Shown in pieces: positions 62,002 through 64,000 of a stretch of DNA of 64,000 nucleotides (the first letter of the stretch is position 1; every line of letters begins with the position of its first letter). Made by a program: the position numbers and the translations under genes. The stretch comes from Rhizobium sp. BK251 (lineage in GTDB: Bacteria; Pseudomonadota; Alphaproteobacteria; Rhizobiales; Rhizobiaceae), in NCBI RefSeq assembly GCF_004345245.1, contig NZ_SLUQ01000004.1, positions 310,001-374,000 on the forward strand, written 5' to 3'. A model generated the notes under the pieces. The model was not told the DNA's origin, did no database searches, and saw only the letters and a program-made list of their open reading frames with translations.

Positions 62002-63606
62002 TCATTCGGAAATGATCTTCACCCGGTCGCCCGGTGCCACTGAGGCGGCGGCCGGCATCGCATTGATCAGCTTGAAGAGATCGAGCTTGCGGTCGGTACC
62101 CATCATCCGTGCGGCAAGCGTTGCTATGGTGTCGCCCGGTCGCACCGTGACCACACGGATGCGCAAGGGCTTCAGCGACGCCATCTCCTGCGGCGTCATC
62201 CGGCGAAAGGTTGACCGCAGTACGTTCGCCGTCGGCTCAAGAGCAGCACTTCCCTTTGGCACGGCCGTCAGGAAACGAAAGATCTGCTCGCCGTTGCGGA
62301 TCACCGTGACGTCGAAATCCCAGCGGTCGGCCGACGCACGCGCCGTTGCCGCCTCCATGCCGTTTACGGAAATCGGACGAATTGTCGAGGGGTCGAGGCC
62401 CGTGACCCAGCCGCTGGAGATGTAGTTGGTCAGGCTCTGCTTCTGCGTGTCCGCCACGCCGTCGAAGCGGATCGCCACTTCGCCGGGGCCGGTTGCAAGC
62501 ACCGCCTCCACCTTGTTGTCGATGCGGAAGTCCGGGGGCACGTCGAAACGGATGCCGAGACCGGCGTGCAGGAAGGTCTCGTCGCGCACATAACCCTCCT
62601 CGGGGCTGTCGCCGTAAAGAAGCCCGTCGATGCCGTCGAGATAGTAGTTCCGCCCCGCGTCGCCGACCTTGCCCTCCTGCCCGAAAGCGCGCGCGTGACT
62701 GCGGGCAAGATCGATGCGCTGTGCAGAGTTCGGATGGCTGGAAAGGAAGTCCAGGCTCTGGTCCGTCTCCGGATCGACCGCCATGAAGCGGCTGTAGGCG
62801 GCCATGGAATCCAAGAACCGTGCCGCCGCATAGGGATCGTAGCCTGCCTCGCCGAGCATGCGGACGCCAATGACATCGGCCTGCAATTCCTGCTGGCGGG
62901 AGAAGGCCGCGAGCCGCAGCTTGCCGCGGGCGAGCGCCTGCTTCCCGGCGATATCGCTGGAAAGCACCTCCGCCACCACACGGCTTGCGATTACCTCCGC
63001 CTCTTCCCGCTTTTGCCGCTCGATGCCGTGATTGGCCGTCACGTGCCCCATCTCGTGCGACAACACGGCTGCGACTTCCGAGGCATCATTGGCGAGCGCC
63101 AGAAGGCCGCGCGTCACATAGAGGTAGCCGCCCGGCAGGGCGAAGGCATTGATCGCCGGCGAGTTAAGAATGGTGATGCGATAAGACTGGCTCGGATTTT
63201 CGGAAACGCTGGTGAGCGCACCGGCAATGCGGGCCACGAGCCGCTCTGTCTTCGCGTCCTTGTATTCACCGCCATAGCTCGCAACGATGCGCGGATGCTC
63301 CCGGGCGCCCATCTGGGCACGCGGATCGTTCTTCTGCACCTCTTCGACGATCTGGGGATTGCTCGAGGGCGCAACGGTCGGCTGGTAGGACTGGTCGAGA
63401 AGCGACTGGCAGCTGTTGAGCCCGGTCGCGGCGAGCGCTGTCAGGGTAAAAACACGGATACGAGCAAAGATCGGGCGGCGGGAGGCCCGGCGAGGGCAAC
63501 TCTCTTGCCTCGAGCGCTTCAGCCTATCCAGTGCCTTATTCCAACCTGTCCTGCTGATGTGCCATTCCGGTACCGGCCTGCGCCGCTCATTGCCGCTTCT
63601 ATTCAA
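62002..63606 (-). CDS. M48-family metalloprotease lipoprotein with LysM-like C terminus
   Basis: A 534-residue periplasmic zinc protease. The active site is HEMGH (residues 184-188) with Glu240 in ELQADVIG as third ligand. A hydrophobic stretch ending TGLNSC gives a lipobox-like site at Cys66. The C terminus (VVTVRPGDTIATLAARMMG) resembles a LysM peptidoglycan-binding repeat. The start is uncertain: the only plausible start codon upstream of the lipobox is TTG at 63606, giving an unusually long basic leader of about 45 residues. Related to BepA/YggG-type outer-membrane quality control. Confidence 0.87.
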   Translation of the reverse strand: MNRSGNERRRPVPEWHISRTGWNKALDRLKRSRQESCPRRASRRPIFARIRVFTLTALAATGLNSCQSLLDQSYQPTVAPSSNPQIVEEVQKNDPRAQMGAREHPRIVASYGGEYKDAKTERLVARIAGALTSVSENPSQSYRITILNSPAINAFALPGGYLYVTRGLLALANDASEVAAVLSHEMGHVTANHGIERQKREEAEVIASRVVAEVLSSDIAGKQALARGKLRLAAFSRQQELQADVIGVRMLGEAGYDPYAAARFLDSMAAYSRFMAVDPETDQSLDFLSSHPNSAQRIDLARSHARAFGQEGKVGDAGRNYYLDGIDGLLYGDSPEEGYVRDETFLHAGLGIRFDVPPDFRIDNKVEAVLATGPGEVAIRFDGVADTQKQSLTNYISSGWVTGLDPSTIRPISVNGMEAATARASADRWDFDVTVIRNGEQIFRFLTAVPKGSAALEPTANVLRSTFRRMTPQEMASLKPLRIRVVTVRPGDTIATLAARMMGTDRKLDLFKLINAMPAAASVAPGDRVKIISE

Positions 63607-63807
63607 TATCTGCGCCCACCCCGGTCGCTCCTTCGCTCCGCACTGATGGCTCGGCCTCCGCTTTAGCCGATCTCCGCACCTGTTGCATAGCGAGACTCTG
63701 TCTTAAATATAGCGGCGCTTTATATTAGCAAGAATATCATTGTAATTCCGCCGTTATTCGCAACAACGAAAATATGGCGAAAGTTGCGCCAAATCTCGAC
63801 ATATCTC

Positions 63808-64000
63808 TCAGTGGCGCAAAAATACCGTTAGCGCAGCGATGTCGTCATGCTCCAGAAATGGACGGATTGGCGCGGAGAGCCTGATGCTTCCGCCATCGAT
63901 GAAGATCGCATGGTCGGCGATGCGGCGCACCTCGTCGGGATCGTGCGAGACGATCAGGACTGTATTCTTCGTTTCCCGGTGCAGTTCGAGAAGCAGGTCC
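63808..64000 (-). CDS. ABC transporter ATP-binding protein, C-terminal end (possibly ThiQ)
   Basis: Only the last 64 codons are in the window; the gene continues past the right edge. The visible part reads DLLLELHRETKNTVLIVSHD with the H-loop SHD, followed by VRRIADHAIFIDGGSIRL and ends FLRH. This arrangement resembles the thiamine transporter ATPase ThiQ, and thi transport genes are, as I recall, near rpoH2 in Sinorhizobium. The ABC assignment is firm, the thiamine role is tentative. Confidence 0.7.
   Translation of the reverse strand, partial: DLLLELHRETKNTVLIVSHDPDEVRRIADHAIFIDGGSIRLSAPIRPFLEHDDIAALTVFLRH

Overview
The window is a dense, high-GC piece of alphaproteobacterial chromosome. 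The order ndvB / ndvA / LuxR / pyc / ispG / hisC / mtgA / rpmF / phaR / phaAB / fdxA / carD / rpoH2, together with a 2834-residue cyclic beta-1,2-glucan synthase, points to the Rhizobiaceae, most likely Sinorhizobium/Ensifer or a close relative. The exact species is inferred only from remembered gene families and gene order. I saw no insertion sequences, phage genes, CRISPR arrays, rRNA or tRNA genes.

Left part (1-21 kb): three import systems. On the minus strand, a MalK-type sugar ABC operon (oxidoreductase, TIM-barrel isomerase, binding protein, two permeases, ATPase cut by the left edge) is divergent from a LacI regulator with clear LacI-type operators between them. The LacI gene is followed by a sulfatase. 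Next, on the plus strand, comes a three-gene importer resembling myo-inositol/rhizopine systems, preceded by a GGAA-N6-TTCC palindrome like the IolR site. Third is a membrane dipeptidase heading a five-gene dipeptide/oligopeptide ABC operon. A group of very small membrane-protein genes (25-62 residues) follows, two of them under GGAAC-type (EcfG/RpoE2) promoters.

Centre (21-48 kb): the cyclic glucan locus (ndvB, opgC, and the exporter ndvA on the opposite strand), a solo LuxR regulator, pyruvate carboxylase, a MarR regulator divergent from a cupin and a VOC protein, an amino-acid ABC importer, a DeoR regulator with an MFS permease, ispG, and the prenyl synthase-hisC pair.

Right part (48-64 kb): mtgA, a glutathione S-transferase, rpmF, the polyhydroxybutyrate block (phaR, phaA, phaB), a group of small envelope proteins, a 980-bp stretch without a clear gene that carries a duplicated CGATTCGT motif block, a Suv3-like helicase with an Arg/Gly-rich tail, an S4 RNA-binding protein, fdxA, carD, the heat-shock-type sigma factor rpoH2, an M48 lipoprotein protease, and the end of an ABC ATPase at the right edge.

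Two regulatory themes tie distant parts together. GGAAC-N18/19-TT promoters sit before at least three loci (small membrane proteins near 20.6-20.9 kb, the DUF3309 gene near 54.7 kb and rpoH2 near 60.8 kb), suggesting a general stress regulon. Several regulator genes carry visible candidate operators next to them (LacI, MarR, DeoR, LuxR).
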